From the NCBI RefSeq assembly GCF_018390535.1, contig NZ_JAHBBW010000006.1:179856-243855 (forward strand): DNA of 64,000 bases. The letters are read 5' to 3'. Every line of letters starts with the position of its first letter. Within the stretch, counting starts at the first letter, position 1. Made by a program: the position numbers and the translations under genes. The notes below the pieces were generated by a model. The model saw only the letters and a program-made list of their open reading frames with translations. It ran no database searches and was not told where the DNA came from. This DNA comes from Bacteroides propionicigenes. GTDB lineage: Bacteria; Bacteroidota; Bacteroidia; Bacteroidales; Bacteroidaceae. Shown here one piece after another: positions 8,693-17,665 of this stretch.

Positions 8693-11284
8693 ATGCAAGT
8701 GAGATGGCATTTATTAGTTGTAGTATTTATACTGGCAAATATTTCTTTGAAAGCTCAAGATAATGGTGGATGTAATGATTGTCCAGCTTTTAATGCAAGT
8801 GGCAAAATAGAGGTGCGTGGAGTAAAAGAGAGGATTATCGGTGATTTATCTCAACCGATATCAGTGCGCATCGAGAATATCATTCGACAGATGACACTTG
8901 AAGAGAAAGTAGCTCAGTTATCGAATGAAAGTGATAGTATACCTCGTCTGAATCTTCCTTCCTATAATTATTGGAATGAATGTTTACATGGTGTGGCTCG
9001 TGCAGGAGAAGTAACTGTATTTCCACAAGCTATTAATTTGGCTTCTACTTGGGATACATTGTTGGTTAAAAGAATAGCCTCTGCTATTTCGACAGAGGCT
9101 CGTTTGAAATATCTGGATATAGGAAAAGGGCTTACTTATTGGGCTCCTACTATTAATATGGCTCGTGATCCTCGTTGGGGGCGAAATGAGGAAACTTATG
9201 GTGAAGATCCTTATTTAACTTCTCGTTTAGGAGTAGCTTTTGTGAAAGGATTGCAGGGAGATCATCCTAATTATTTAAAGACAGTTGCTACAGTTAAACA
9301 TTTTGTAGCTAATAATCAAGAGAATGACCGCTTTTCTAGTTCCTCACAGATACCCACTAAACAATTATATGAATATTATTTCCCGGCTTATGAAGCATGC
9401 GTGAAAGAAGCAAATGTACAATCTATAATGACTGCTTATAATGCTTTTAATGGGATTCCTCCGAGTGGTTCAACTTGGTTATTAGAGGATGTTTTGAGAA
9501 AAGAATGGGGATTTGATGGTTTTGTTGTGTCTGACTGTGGTGCTATTGGAGTCATGAACTGGCAGCATCGAATTGTTAATTCATTGGAAGAAGCTGCAGC
9601 TTTAGGTATAAATAGTGGTTGTGATCTAGAATGTGGGGGGACCTATCGTGAGAATTTGGTGGCGGCAGTGCAACGAGGGCTAGTGTCAGAGTATGCTATT
9701 GATAGAGCGCTGACTCGTGTGTTGACAACGCGTTTTAAATTGGGAGAATTTGATCCCATTGAACTTGTTCCTTATAATCATTATGATAAGAAGTTACTTG
9801 CAGGAGAACAATTTAGAAGATTAGCGTATGAGGCAGCGGTTAAATCTATTATACTTTTAAAAAATGAAGATAATTTTCTACCTATAGATAAAAAAGATGT
9901 TCGTTCTATAGCTATTGTAGGACCATTTGCTGATAATAACTATTTGGGAGGGTATAGTGGTAAACCGGTTCATAATATCTCTTTGTTACAGGGTGTTAAG
10001 AAAATGGTGGGTGAAGAGGTTGAAATTTCATATATTGAAGGTACTTCCGTCGTTTCTCCGGTTGATTCAAGCTATTTATTGGCTTCTGATGGAGTGAACA
10101 ATGGGCTTACGGCAGATTATATAGACGGACATGATTTGAATAGCCCTTTTTTATTCTCAAGAATTGATAAAACTGTTGGTTTTGATTGGGGAGATGGTAC
10201 ACCGGATCAACGTTTAACTAAGAATGATTTCTCTGTTAGATGGAGTGGGTATCTAAAAGCTCCGGTAGATGGTAAGCATGCTATTGGTGTATATGCTGAT
10301 GGTGGAGTGCGTGTTTGGTTGAACGGTAGTCTGGTTTTAGATGAATGGAATGCTCATGGTTTACAATATTATTCAGTGGAAGTTTTGTTGGAAAATGGTA
10401 AGAAGATACCGATCAAAATAGAGTATATAAATAGAATAGGAGCTGCTACCTGTATATTGGTTTCAGATTTTGGAAATATTAATCAGATAGATAAAGTGAA
10501 AAAAATTGTATCTAGAGCTGATTTAGTATTAGTTGCTTTGGGGAATGATGGAAAATTGGCTCGTGAAAATCGTGATCTGCCTTCTATTTATTTGCCCATG
10601 ACGCAAGAACTATTGTTGAAAGAAATTTATAAAGTAAATCCACGTATTGCATTGATACTTCAAACAGGGAATCCCTTAACTTCGCAATGGGCTGCAGAAC
10701 ACGTTCCCTCAATTCTTCAAGCTTGGTATCCGGGACAAGAGGGGGGGGCAGCTTTGGCTGGTATTTTGTTTGGTTTGGAAAACCCATCTGGAAAGTTGCC
10801 AATGACTATTTATGAATCAGAACAGCAATTGCCAAATATCTTAGATTATGATATTTGGAAAGGGCGTACCTATCAATATCTATCAAGTAAACCTCTTTAT
10901 GGATTTGGGCATGGTTTAAGTTATTCAAATTTTGAGTATGCGGATTTGCAATGTAATGATGTAGTTCATGTAGATGGAACTTTACAGTGTTCTATTAAGG
11001 TTAAGAATATAAGTGACGTAGTGGGTGAGGAAGTCATTCAAGTATATGTTTCTCGTGAGAAAACTCCGGTTTATACGTTTCCATTAAAGAAACTAATAGC
11101 TTTTGCGCGAGTTAATTTGAAACCGAATGAAAGTAAGACGGTTACTTTTACTATAACTCCTCGTCAGCTTTCTGTGTGGCAGGATGGAGAATGGAAAATG
11201 CTTTCTGGAAAATATTCCTTATTTGTAGGTGGTGGTCAGAAAGAATTATCGAAAGGAATGAATAAAGATTTTGAAATAAAATAA
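8693..11284 (+). CDS. GH3 beta-glycosidase with inserted PA14 domain
   Basis: An 863-residue secreted GH3 enzyme with a signal peptide ending near LKAQDN. The N-terminal TIM barrel carries the family signatures RDPRWGRNEETYGEDP and KHFVANNQEN, and the nucleophile Asp281 in GFVVSDCGAI. The second (alpha/beta sandwich) domain is interrupted at about residues 480-620 by a PA14-type carbohydrate-binding module (FSVRWSGYLKAPVDGKHAI). A C-terminal fibronectin-III-like domain (VKNISDVVGEEVIQVYVS) follows. The family includes beta-glucosidases and beta-xylosidases; in this locus a beta-glucosidase or beta-mannosidase acting on gluco-manno-oligosaccharides is plausible. It precedes SusC by 304 bp with a separate promoter in the gap. 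The sequence around it is more AT-rich than the first 7 kb. Confidence 0.88.
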   Translation: MQVRWHLLVVVFILANISLKAQDNGGCNDCPAFNASGKIEVRGVKERIIGDLSQPISVRIENIIRQMTLEEKVAQLSNESDSIPRLNLPSYNYWNECLHGVARAGEVTVFPQAINLASTWDTLLVKRIASAISTEARLKYLDIGKGLTYWAPTINMARDPRWGRNEETYGEDPYLTSRLGVAFVKGLQGDHPNYLKTVATVKHFVANNQENDRFSSSSQIPTKQLYEYYFPAYEACVKEANVQSIMTAYNAFNGIPPSGSTWLLEDVLRKEWGFDGFVVSDCGAIGVMNWQHRIVNSLEEAAALGINSGCDLECGGTYRENLVAAVQRGLVSEYAIDRALTRVLTTRFKLGEFDPIELVPYNHYDKKLLAGEQFRRLAYEAAVKSIILLKNEDNFLPIDKKDVRSIAIVGPFADNNYLGGYSGKPVHNISLLQGVKKMVGEEVEISYIEGTSVVSPVDSSYLLASDGVNNGLTADYIDGHDLNSPFLFSRIDKTVGFDWGDGTPDQRLTKNDFSVRWSGYLKAPVDGKHAIGVYADGGVRVWLNGSLVLDEWNAHGLQYYSVEVLLENGKKIPIKIEYINRIGAATCILVSDFGNINQIDKVKKIVSRADLVLVALGNDGKLARENRDLPSIYLPMTQELLLKEIYKVNPRIALILQTGNPLTSQWAAEHVPSILQAWYPGQEGGAALAGILFGLENPSGKLPMTIYESEQQLPNILDYDIWKGRTYQYLSSKPLYGFGHGLSYSNFEYADLQCNDVVHVDGTLQCSIKVKNISDVVGEEVIQVYVSREKTPVYTFPLKKLIAFARVNLKPNESKTVTFTITPRQLSVWQDGEWKMLSGKYSLFVGGGQKELSKGMNKDFEIK

Positions 11285-11519
11285 GGCTTGCAAATTAAGT
11301 TGTTGCTTCATTTAGTAGGAGAGGAATTGCTTAATGATTTGTTATAATAATTGCTTTAGCTCTAAAGGGAGATTATACAAAAATAATATTGATCCTACTT
11401 TAACTATGTTGGTTAAAGGTTCTTTAAGTTGTTTAGTATATAGCTTTGGTTGGATATCCTCTTTTAAATCAGATGTTTATTGGATGGTTTGAATAGTATT
11501 AGCTAATGATAAAATAGTA
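11285..11519 (+). other. Gene-free region upstream of susC
   Basis: The 304-bp gap between the GH3 gene and susC has no convincing ORF and no obvious terminator hairpin. Its right end holds the susC promoter (listed separately). Upstream operator sites for the AraC regulator would be expected here, but no clear repeat could be identified by eye. Confidence 0.4.
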
Positions 11520-11551
11520 TTTGTTTGTCATGGCTATGGTGTCTATATTTG
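11520..11551 (+). promoter_or_regulatory. susC promoter
   Basis: TTTG (11520-11523) and TATATTTG (11544-11551) are separated by 20 bp, an excellent match to the Bacteroides -33/-7 promoter. The ATG of susC is 37 bp downstream. Confidence 0.7.
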
Positions 11552-11588
11552 CGGTGTTGAAAATATTATTATTTTAAATCAGTGTTAT

Positions 11589-14500
11589 ATGAAAAACATT
11601 ATTTTGCTTTTAACGGCGCTCTTAATGAGTTGCCATGTGATGGCCCAAGAAACTATTGTTACAGGTACTATTACTGATGTCAGCGATGGTTCCCCGCTGA
11701 TAGGGGCTAATATTCTAGTAAAGGGAACGGGGATTGGTTCTATTGCCGATGTGAAGGGGGAATATAGTGTAAAAGTTCCTGTAGGTAAGCATATCTTAGT
11801 TTTTTCTTGTATAGGTTATAAAGAACAAGAGATAACTATTAAGGCTGGACAAAAGGTTTTGAATGTTATGATGACGGAAGATACTGAACTGCTTGATGAG
11901 GTTGTAGTAGTGGGATATGGTACAATGAAAAAAAGCGATTTGACAGGTTCTGTTACTAGTATTAAGAGTGAGGAACTCATGAAAACAAATCCGGTTAGTA
12001 TTAATCAAAGTTTACAAGGGCGTATTGCTGGTGTGCAAGTTAATCAAAATGATGGTGCTCCGGGAGCTGGTATTAGTATTCAAATTCGTGGAGCTAATTC
12101 ATTTTCAACCTCTACAGAACCGCTTTATGTAGTGGATGGTATTCCTTTTACTACTGGAGGAACCCCTGGAGCTGGTCGGGATGAAGATGGTATGCTTCAA
12201 TCTGCAAACCCTTTATCTTCTATTAATCCAGCTGATATTGAATCTGTGGAGGTGTTGAAAGATGCTTCTGCTACTGCTATTTATGGTTCTCGTGGTGCAA
12301 ATGGTGTCGTTTTAATTACAACTAAACGTGGGGTTAAAGGAAAAGAAAACATTAGCTTTAGTGCAAATTTTGGCATATCGAAAGTAGTGAAAAAGATGGA
12401 TATGTTGGATGGGTATACATATGCAAAATATCGTAACGAGGCAACAGAAATGTTTAATGAATATGATGGTGCGAGAGAGACGTTGCCTTATCCAGGTAAA
12501 GAGCTTCTAAACACTAGTACAGGCGAGTATGAATATGCTCCTGGACCAGATGATTATCGGAATGGTACTTGTGCATGGACAAATTGGCAAGATCAAGTGT
12601 TTGAAACAGCTCTTTCACAAGAATATAATTTGAGCGTAAATGGTGCAAGTGATAAAGGATATTATGCTATATCAGGAAATATTCTTGATCAAGAAGGTAC
12701 TATACGAAATTCTGGTTATAAACGATATTCATTTCGTGCTAATATTGCAAGGAAAATTCATAAATGGATTGAGATCGGAACTAATATGAGTTTTACTAAT
12801 TCACTTAATAAATTGGCAAAAACTAATTCTGTAAGTAATGGTATTATGCATGGTACACTATTTTATCCTGCTACAGAAGCGTTGGATAATGGGACTGATA
12901 ATGCACAGTTGAACTGGTTCTCTTCTAATCCATATGTTTATACCCGTGCAGCAAAAGATGAATTGACTACTAATACTTTTTTCTCTTCTTCTTATTTAGA
13001 ATTGACTCCTATAAAGGATTTAAAAATACGTCAGAATGTAGGCTTTTCTTATAATATGAATGAGCGTAATGTGTATTATAACAGAGAGACGGTAGAAGGT
13101 AAAGATCCGGATAATGGTTTTGCTTCTAAAGCAGATAATTGGGCTAAAAACCTTGTGCTTGAAACAATGGCTACTTATAATAAGGAGTTTAATAAGAACC
13201 ATTCACTGAATGCTGTAATCGCTTTTTCTTATGAAAGAGGTGATTATGGGAATAAAGCTATGACTGCAAAAGGTTTTCCGCAAGATATAACGGAAGATTT
13301 TGATATGAGTGCAGCAGTAAACCCTAATAAGCCAATTAGTGGACGAGGAATGACTTCTTTAGTATCTTTTTTAGGACGTGCTAATTATAGTTTAATGAAT
13401 AAATATTTGTTCACAGCTTCTTTCCGTAGAGATGGTTCTAGTAAGTTTGCTCCGGGTAATAAATGGTCCAATTTTGCATCAGGTGCGATAGCGTGGCGTG
13501 CTTCTGAGGAGGAGTTTATTAAGAGTTTAAATATTTTCAGTAACTTAAAAATACGCGCAAGTTATGGTCAGACTGGCAATCAAGCTATTGGTGCATATGC
13601 AACACGCGATTATTTGACGGTCGCTAATTATCCTATCAATGGAGCTTTAGCGAGTGGCTTTGCAAATCTTACTTGGAGAGGGCCTGCTAATCCAGATTTA
13701 AAATGGGAAACAACTACTCAATATAATGCGGGTATTGATATGGGCTTTTTCGAGAATAGAGTAAATTTTACTGTTGATGTATATTATAAGAAAACCTCAG
13801 ATTTGTTGCAGAATATTCAAATACCTCAGAGTACGGGCTTTTCTAATATGACGACTAATTTTGGTGATGTTATTAATAAAGGATTGGAAATCGCTGGTAA
13901 ATTCTATCCAATAAGTGGAAAAAAATTCAAGTGGGATTTTGATGCTAATATATCTTTTAACCGTAATAAGATAGAAGAGCTTCCTGGAGACCAATTTGCA
14001 CAGTCATGGAGCGATGCTGATGCAGTTTTTATTCAACGTAATGGAATGCCTATCGGTACCATATTTGGTTATGTTGAGGATGGTTTCTATGATAATATAG
14101 CAGAGGTAAGAGCCGATCCTTTTTATGCCAATGAATCGGAAGCTGTTTGTAGATCAATGATAGGTGAAGTGAAATATAAAGATCTTGATGGGAAACCAGG
14201 TATAACAGACGCTGATAGACAAATTATAGGTGACGCCAATCCAGATTTTACATTTGGTATGACTCACAACTTCTCCTATAAGAATTTTTCATTAAGTTTT
14301 TTCTTGCAAGGATGCGTTGGAGGGGATATCTTTAATGCTAATTTAATAAAGGTGACTATGAGTGGTATAGGTAACATCCCACAAGAAATGTATGATACTC
14401 GTTGGACGCCAGAGAATCGAGATTTGGCAAAATGGCCCAAAGCGTATTCTGGGTATGGTAGAACAATGAAACTATCGGATCGGTATGTGGAAGATGGATC

Positions 14501-14732
14501 TTATTTGAGAATGAAGAATATTAATTTAGGCTATAGATGGAATGCACCAATAAAAGGTATTGAATATATTAATTTTTATACATCGGTAAGCAATGTATTT
14601 ACTATTACAAATTATAGTTGGTTTGATCCAGATGTGAATTCTTTTGGGGGAGATGCATCTCGTCGTGGTGTGGATATGTTCTCTTATCCAAGTAGTCGTA
14701 CTTTCTCATTTGGTGTACAATGCACATTTTAA
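11589..14732 (+). CDS. SusC-like TonB-dependent outer-membrane transporter
   Basis: A 1047-residue SusC-family importer. It starts with a signal peptide (cleavage near CHVMAQ), then a carboxypeptidase-D-like N-terminal extension (about residues 23-100, with GTITDVSDGSPLIGANI). A TonB-box/plug region (EVVVVGYGTMKKSDLTGSV, SLQGRIAGVQV, YVVDGIPF, VLKDASATAIYGSRGANGVV) and a 22-strand barrel ending in aromatic FGVQCTF follow. It forms a complex with the SusD protein encoded immediately downstream and imports oligosaccharides across the outer membrane using TonB energy. It has its own promoter. In this locus the cargo is expected to be beta-mannan-derived oligosaccharides. Confidence 0.95.
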   Translation: MKNIILLLTALLMSCHVMAQETIVTGTITDVSDGSPLIGANILVKGTGIGSIADVKGEYSVKVPVGKHILVFSCIGYKEQEITIKAGQKVLNVMMTEDTELLDEVVVVGYGTMKKSDLTGSVTSIKSEELMKTNPVSINQSLQGRIAGVQVNQNDGAPGAGISIQIRGANSFSTSTEPLYVVDGIPFTTGGTPGAGRDEDGMLQSANPLSSINPADIESVEVLKDASATAIYGSRGANGVVLITTKRGVKGKENISFSANFGISKVVKKMDMLDGYTYAKYRNEATEMFNEYDGARETLPYPGKELLNTSTGEYEYAPGPDDYRNGTCAWTNWQDQVFETALSQEYNLSVNGASDKGYYAISGNILDQEGTIRNSGYKRYSFRANIARKIHKWIEIGTNMSFTNSLNKLAKTNSVSNGIMHGTLFYPATEALDNGTDNAQLNWFSSNPYVYTRAAKDELTTNTFFSSSYLELTPIKDLKIRQNVGFSYNMNERNVYYNRETVEGKDPDNGFASKADNWAKNLVLETMATYNKEFNKNHSLNAVIAFSYERGDYGNKAMTAKGFPQDITEDFDMSAAVNPNKPISGRGMTSLVSFLGRANYSLMNKYLFTASFRRDGSSKFAPGNKWSNFASGAIAWRASEEEFIKSLNIFSNLKIRASYGQTGNQAIGAYATRDYLTVANYPINGALASGFANLTWRGPANPDLKWETTTQYNAGIDMGFFENRVNFTVDVYYKKTSDLLQNIQIPQSTGFSNMTTNFGDVINKGLEIAGKFYPISGKKFKWDFDANISFNRNKIEELPGDQFAQSWSDADAVFIQRNGMPIGTIFGYVEDGFYDNIAEVRADPFYANESEAVCRSMIGEVKYKDLDGKPGITDADRQIIGDANPDFTFGMTHNFSYKNFSLSFFLQGCVGGDIFNANLIKVTMSGIGNIPQEMYDTRWTPENRDLAKWPKAYSGYGRTMKLSDRYVEDGSYLRMKNINLGYRWNAPIKGIEYINFYTSVSNVFTITNYSWFDPDVNSFGGDASRRGVDMFSYPSSRTFSFGVQCTF

Positions 14733-14758
14733 TATTTAATTTTTTAATTAAAGAAACT

Positions 14759-16429
14759 ATGAAAAATATTATATTAAAGTCTATGTTATTATTATGGACT
14801 GTTTTTGCAGTACTTTCTTGCGATGATTTATTAGAAGAAAAAGTGTATGATTTTATATCTCCAGAGCAGTTGGGAGATAGCGAGAGTGCGAAGTCTCAAC
14901 TATTAACAGGGACTTATAACACGATTATCTCTAGTTTTATTGCTCCTTCATCTTATTTGTACTTAACAAATATGGATTGTGATTATGCTTCTGGCGCTTC
15001 TTGGGCTTTTGGAAATGTTGGCGCTGGAAATGTTAGTGGCTTTTGGGGAAAAGATCATCTGTGGCAAGGTTGTTATACTTTAATTCATCGTGCCAATCTT
15101 GCGATATCAAAAATTTCGGCAATGTCTAATATCTCTCAGGAAAGTAAGACAGATGCTATTGGACAACTTTCTTTTTTGAAAGCATGGGCATATTTTAATC
15201 TAGTAAGAAACTATGGAGGTGTTCCTATCTTTAGAAAGTCAATATCTGAAGGTGAAGATATGAATCAACCTCGCGCTTCAATTCCTGATGTATATACCCA
15301 TATTATAGAGTTATTAAAAATAGGTGAAGGTATGTATTCTAAAAATAATAATGCTTTTATTGAAGGACATGCTTCGAGTGGCGCTGCTAAGGCTTTATTA
15401 GCTAAGGTATATGCTACTATGGCTTCTGGTGCACTGTCTGGAGTTCCTGTAGTTGTGAAAGGGGGGACGCCTAATCTCCCAGAACCTCAGCCTATTACAC
15501 ATATTGCACAAACGGTAGTTGGTTATGAGACGTTTGACCCAGATACATATTATGCATTGGCACGTGATAAAGCATGGGAGGTAATAGAGGAATATACATT
15601 ATTTGATAAATATATGGATGTGTGGGCTATTGCTAATCGTAATAAGGGAGAGCATATATGGATGGCTCAAGCTAAAAGTGGTGATGATGACTTTGGAAAT
15701 ACAATATGTAAGGACTATGTTGGCATTATGGAAAGTGATGGTTCGCTAGATGGTAATTGGTATGGAATGCGAGATCATTGGTATTTATTATTTGAAGAGA
15801 AGGATTTGCGTATTATAGACGGAGTTATTCATCGTTATCCTGCTACTGACTTGGATGAGAATGGTAAAGTTGTATATAATTATTATCCTCGATGGTATGC
15901 GAATAAGGTTGCAAACCATGAGGTATATGATAGTGAGGGAAATAGGTTTGATGGAACGGAAGTTTATAAAGAAGGTGAAGGATGGAGTTTGGCAAAATTG
16001 ACAAAATTTACATTTGTAACAGACCGGAAGCAAACGAAGACTGATTTCCATTTTCCATTACTCCGTTTACCTGATATTATATTAATATATGCAGAAGCGG
16101 TAAATGAACTGAATGGCGGTCCTACTGAAGAAGCTTACAAACAAGTTAATAGAATACGTACTCGTTCTAATGCAACTCCTTTTTCTAATATGAATCAAGA
16201 TGAATTTCGTTCGGCAGTTCTTGAAGAACGTGCGCGTGAATTAGCCTATGAAGCAGATCGACGTTATGATTTATTTCGTTGGGGAATTTATTTAGGGGTA
16301 ATGAATGCTATTGATATGGATGAACATAATGTAACTAAACGCCGTACAGAACGTAACCTTCTCTATCCGTTACCTACAAGTGAAGTTAATGCAAATGATA
16401 AGATTGATTCTAACAATCCTGGTTGGTAA
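14759..16429 (+). CDS. SusD-like nutrient-binding lipoprotein
   Basis: A 556-residue SusD/RagB-family lipoprotein with lipobox VLSCDD after a short signal. The family TPR-rich layout is visible: CYTLIHRANLAISKI near the N-terminus, LSFLKAWAYFNLVRNYGGVPI, LAKVYATMASG, the C-terminal FPLLRLPDIILIYAEAVNE, VNRIRTR, and ERARELAYEADRRYDLFRWG. It caps the SusC channel at the cell surface and captures the glycan. The start at 14759 is chosen because it opens directly into the lipoprotein signal; an in-frame ATG at 14720 overlaps susC and would add 13 non-signal residues. Confidence 0.94.
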   Translation: MKNIILKSMLLLWTVFAVLSCDDLLEEKVYDFISPEQLGDSESAKSQLLTGTYNTIISSFIAPSSYLYLTNMDCDYASGASWAFGNVGAGNVSGFWGKDHLWQGCYTLIHRANLAISKISAMSNISQESKTDAIGQLSFLKAWAYFNLVRNYGGVPIFRKSISEGEDMNQPRASIPDVYTHIIELLKIGEGMYSKNNNAFIEGHASSGAAKALLAKVYATMASGALSGVPVVVKGGTPNLPEPQPITHIAQTVVGYETFDPDTYYALARDKAWEVIEEYTLFDKYMDVWAIANRNKGEHIWMAQAKSGDDDFGNTICKDYVGIMESDGSLDGNWYGMRDHWYLLFEEKDLRIIDGVIHRYPATDLDENGKVVYNYYPRWYANKVANHEVYDSEGNRFDGTEVYKEGEGWSLAKLTKFTFVTDRKQTKTDFHFPLLRLPDIILIYAEAVNELNGGPTEEAYKQVNRIRTRSNATPFSNMNQDEFRSAVLEERARELAYEADRRYDLFRWGIYLGVMNAIDMDEHNVTKRRTERNLLYPLPTSEVNANDKIDSNNPGW

Positions 16430-16468
16430 CTGCAAATAAGTATTTAGAATAATAAAAATGAAAAAATA

Positions 16469-17575
16469 ATGAAAACTGTAAAATATGTTTTAGTCATGTT
16501 GATGACTGCAGGACTTGGAATATTTGCTTCCTGCTCGGATAATGAAAATAGTTGTACCCCTCTTAGTATAACGAGAATATCAACTGTGACAGATAGGGAA
16601 CAAGGGCTTGAAGTCGCGAATTTAGCACAATATATCATAGTTCAAGGGACAGGATTAGATGGAGTTAAATCTATTCTAGTAAATGATGTTCCAGTAGATA
16701 TGTCAAATGCATATACAACAGCAAATGAAATAACGTTTCCAATTCCTAGAGTAATACCTGTTGAAGTTAATAATTTAATTACATTATCGACTGCTACAGA
16801 ATCTACTACAGCTCCTCTTTCTGTTTTTATTCCAGATTTGAGAGTGGATGGTATGTATAATGAATTTACTCCTGCTGGGGGAACAATGAAAATTGTAGGT
16901 GATTTTTTTGATTTATATGAAATTACAACAGAGAGTGGACAATTATTCTTTGGCGATCAAGAGATGGATATTATACGAGCTGTGCAGGATACTCTTTATT
17001 TTAATTTACCAGAAGATGCTATAGCGGGTACTAAAATAAAAATTGTTAGCCCAATAGCTGGCGAGAGATTAGTTCCTGGCAGATATTATGAGAGGGGAAA
17101 TATGTTATGTGATTATGACCCATATACAGGTTGGGGAGGGAATAATTATGTGAATAATGGACCGGTTCCTGAATCTATTACAGGGAATTATTCACGTTTT
17201 AAAATTGCTAAAGAAGATGCTGCTGATTGGGAATGGAGTGGTACTGTTGCAATAGCTCAAATAGGGGTTAATTATTGGGATGATGTAAAGGCTAATCAAG
17301 ATAATTATCAGTTAAAGTTTGAGGTAAATACTTTGACAGCATTAAGTAAGCGACAGATTCGTTTCTATTTTGAACAAATTAATTATGATTGGGAACCTTT
17401 TGCTTCTGGACTCGCTTTTAAAACAAATGGTGAATGGCAGACGATTAGTATTGATCTAAATGAGGTTTGGAAAGGGGATGTGCCTAATACTGGCACATTA
17501 CAAGTTATGGGAAATAGCTTTGCAGAGGATACAGATATTTGTTTTGACAATTTCCGAATTGTACCGAAAAACTAA
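16469..17575 (+). CDS. Surface glycan-binding protein (IPT/TIG domains, SGBP-B type)
   Basis: A 368-residue lipoprotein (lipobox IFASCSDN) directly after SusD, the usual place for a SusE/SGBP-type protein. The N-terminal two thirds look like tandem Ig-like IPT/TIG domains (YIIVQGTGLDGVKSILVNDV; GGTMKIVGDFFDLYEI). The C-terminal third (from about residue 210) resembles the glycan-binding domain of SGBP-B proteins, with several tryptophans (WEWSG, NYWDD, NYDWEPF, GEWQTISIDL) suited to stacking on sugars. It probably binds the polysaccharide at the cell surface and feeds it to the lipoprotein glycanases. A terminator-like hairpin follows. Confidence 0.8.
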   Translation: MKTVKYVLVMLMTAGLGIFASCSDNENSCTPLSITRISTVTDREQGLEVANLAQYIIVQGTGLDGVKSILVNDVPVDMSNAYTTANEITFPIPRVIPVEVNNLITLSTATESTTAPLSVFIPDLRVDGMYNEFTPAGGTMKIVGDFFDLYEITTESGQLFFGDQEMDIIRAVQDTLYFNLPEDAIAGTKIKIVSPIAGERLVPGRYYERGNMLCDYDPYTGWGGNNYVNNGPVPESITGNYSRFKIAKEDAADWEWSGTVAIAQIGVNYWDDVKANQDNYQLKFEVNTLTALSKRQIRFYFEQINYDWEPFASGLAFKTNGEWQTISIDLNEVWKGDVPNTGTLQVMGNSFAEDTDICFDNFRIVPKN

Positions 17576-17606
17576 AATAAGCAATAGCTTAAAATCGTAT
17601 ATGGTT

Positions 17607-17650
17607 AAGAGAGGTAGCTGCTCTTGCATTTTTACCTCTCTTTTGTTTTC
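17607..17650 (+). terminator. Intra-PUL terminator/attenuator hairpin
   Basis: AAGAGAGGTA (17607-17616) pairs with TACCTCTCTT (17633-17642) and is followed by TTGTTTTC. It sits between the binding-protein gene and the enzyme genes, so it probably lowers transcription of the enzymes relative to susCD. Confidence 0.65.
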
Positions 17651-17665
17651 TTAAATAACATAAAA

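Noticed and set aside
11796..12008. Antisense ORF within susC
   Set aside because: A shadow of the susC reading frame with no domain and no promoter. The same holds for the many other opposite-strand ORFs over the PUL and kdp genes.
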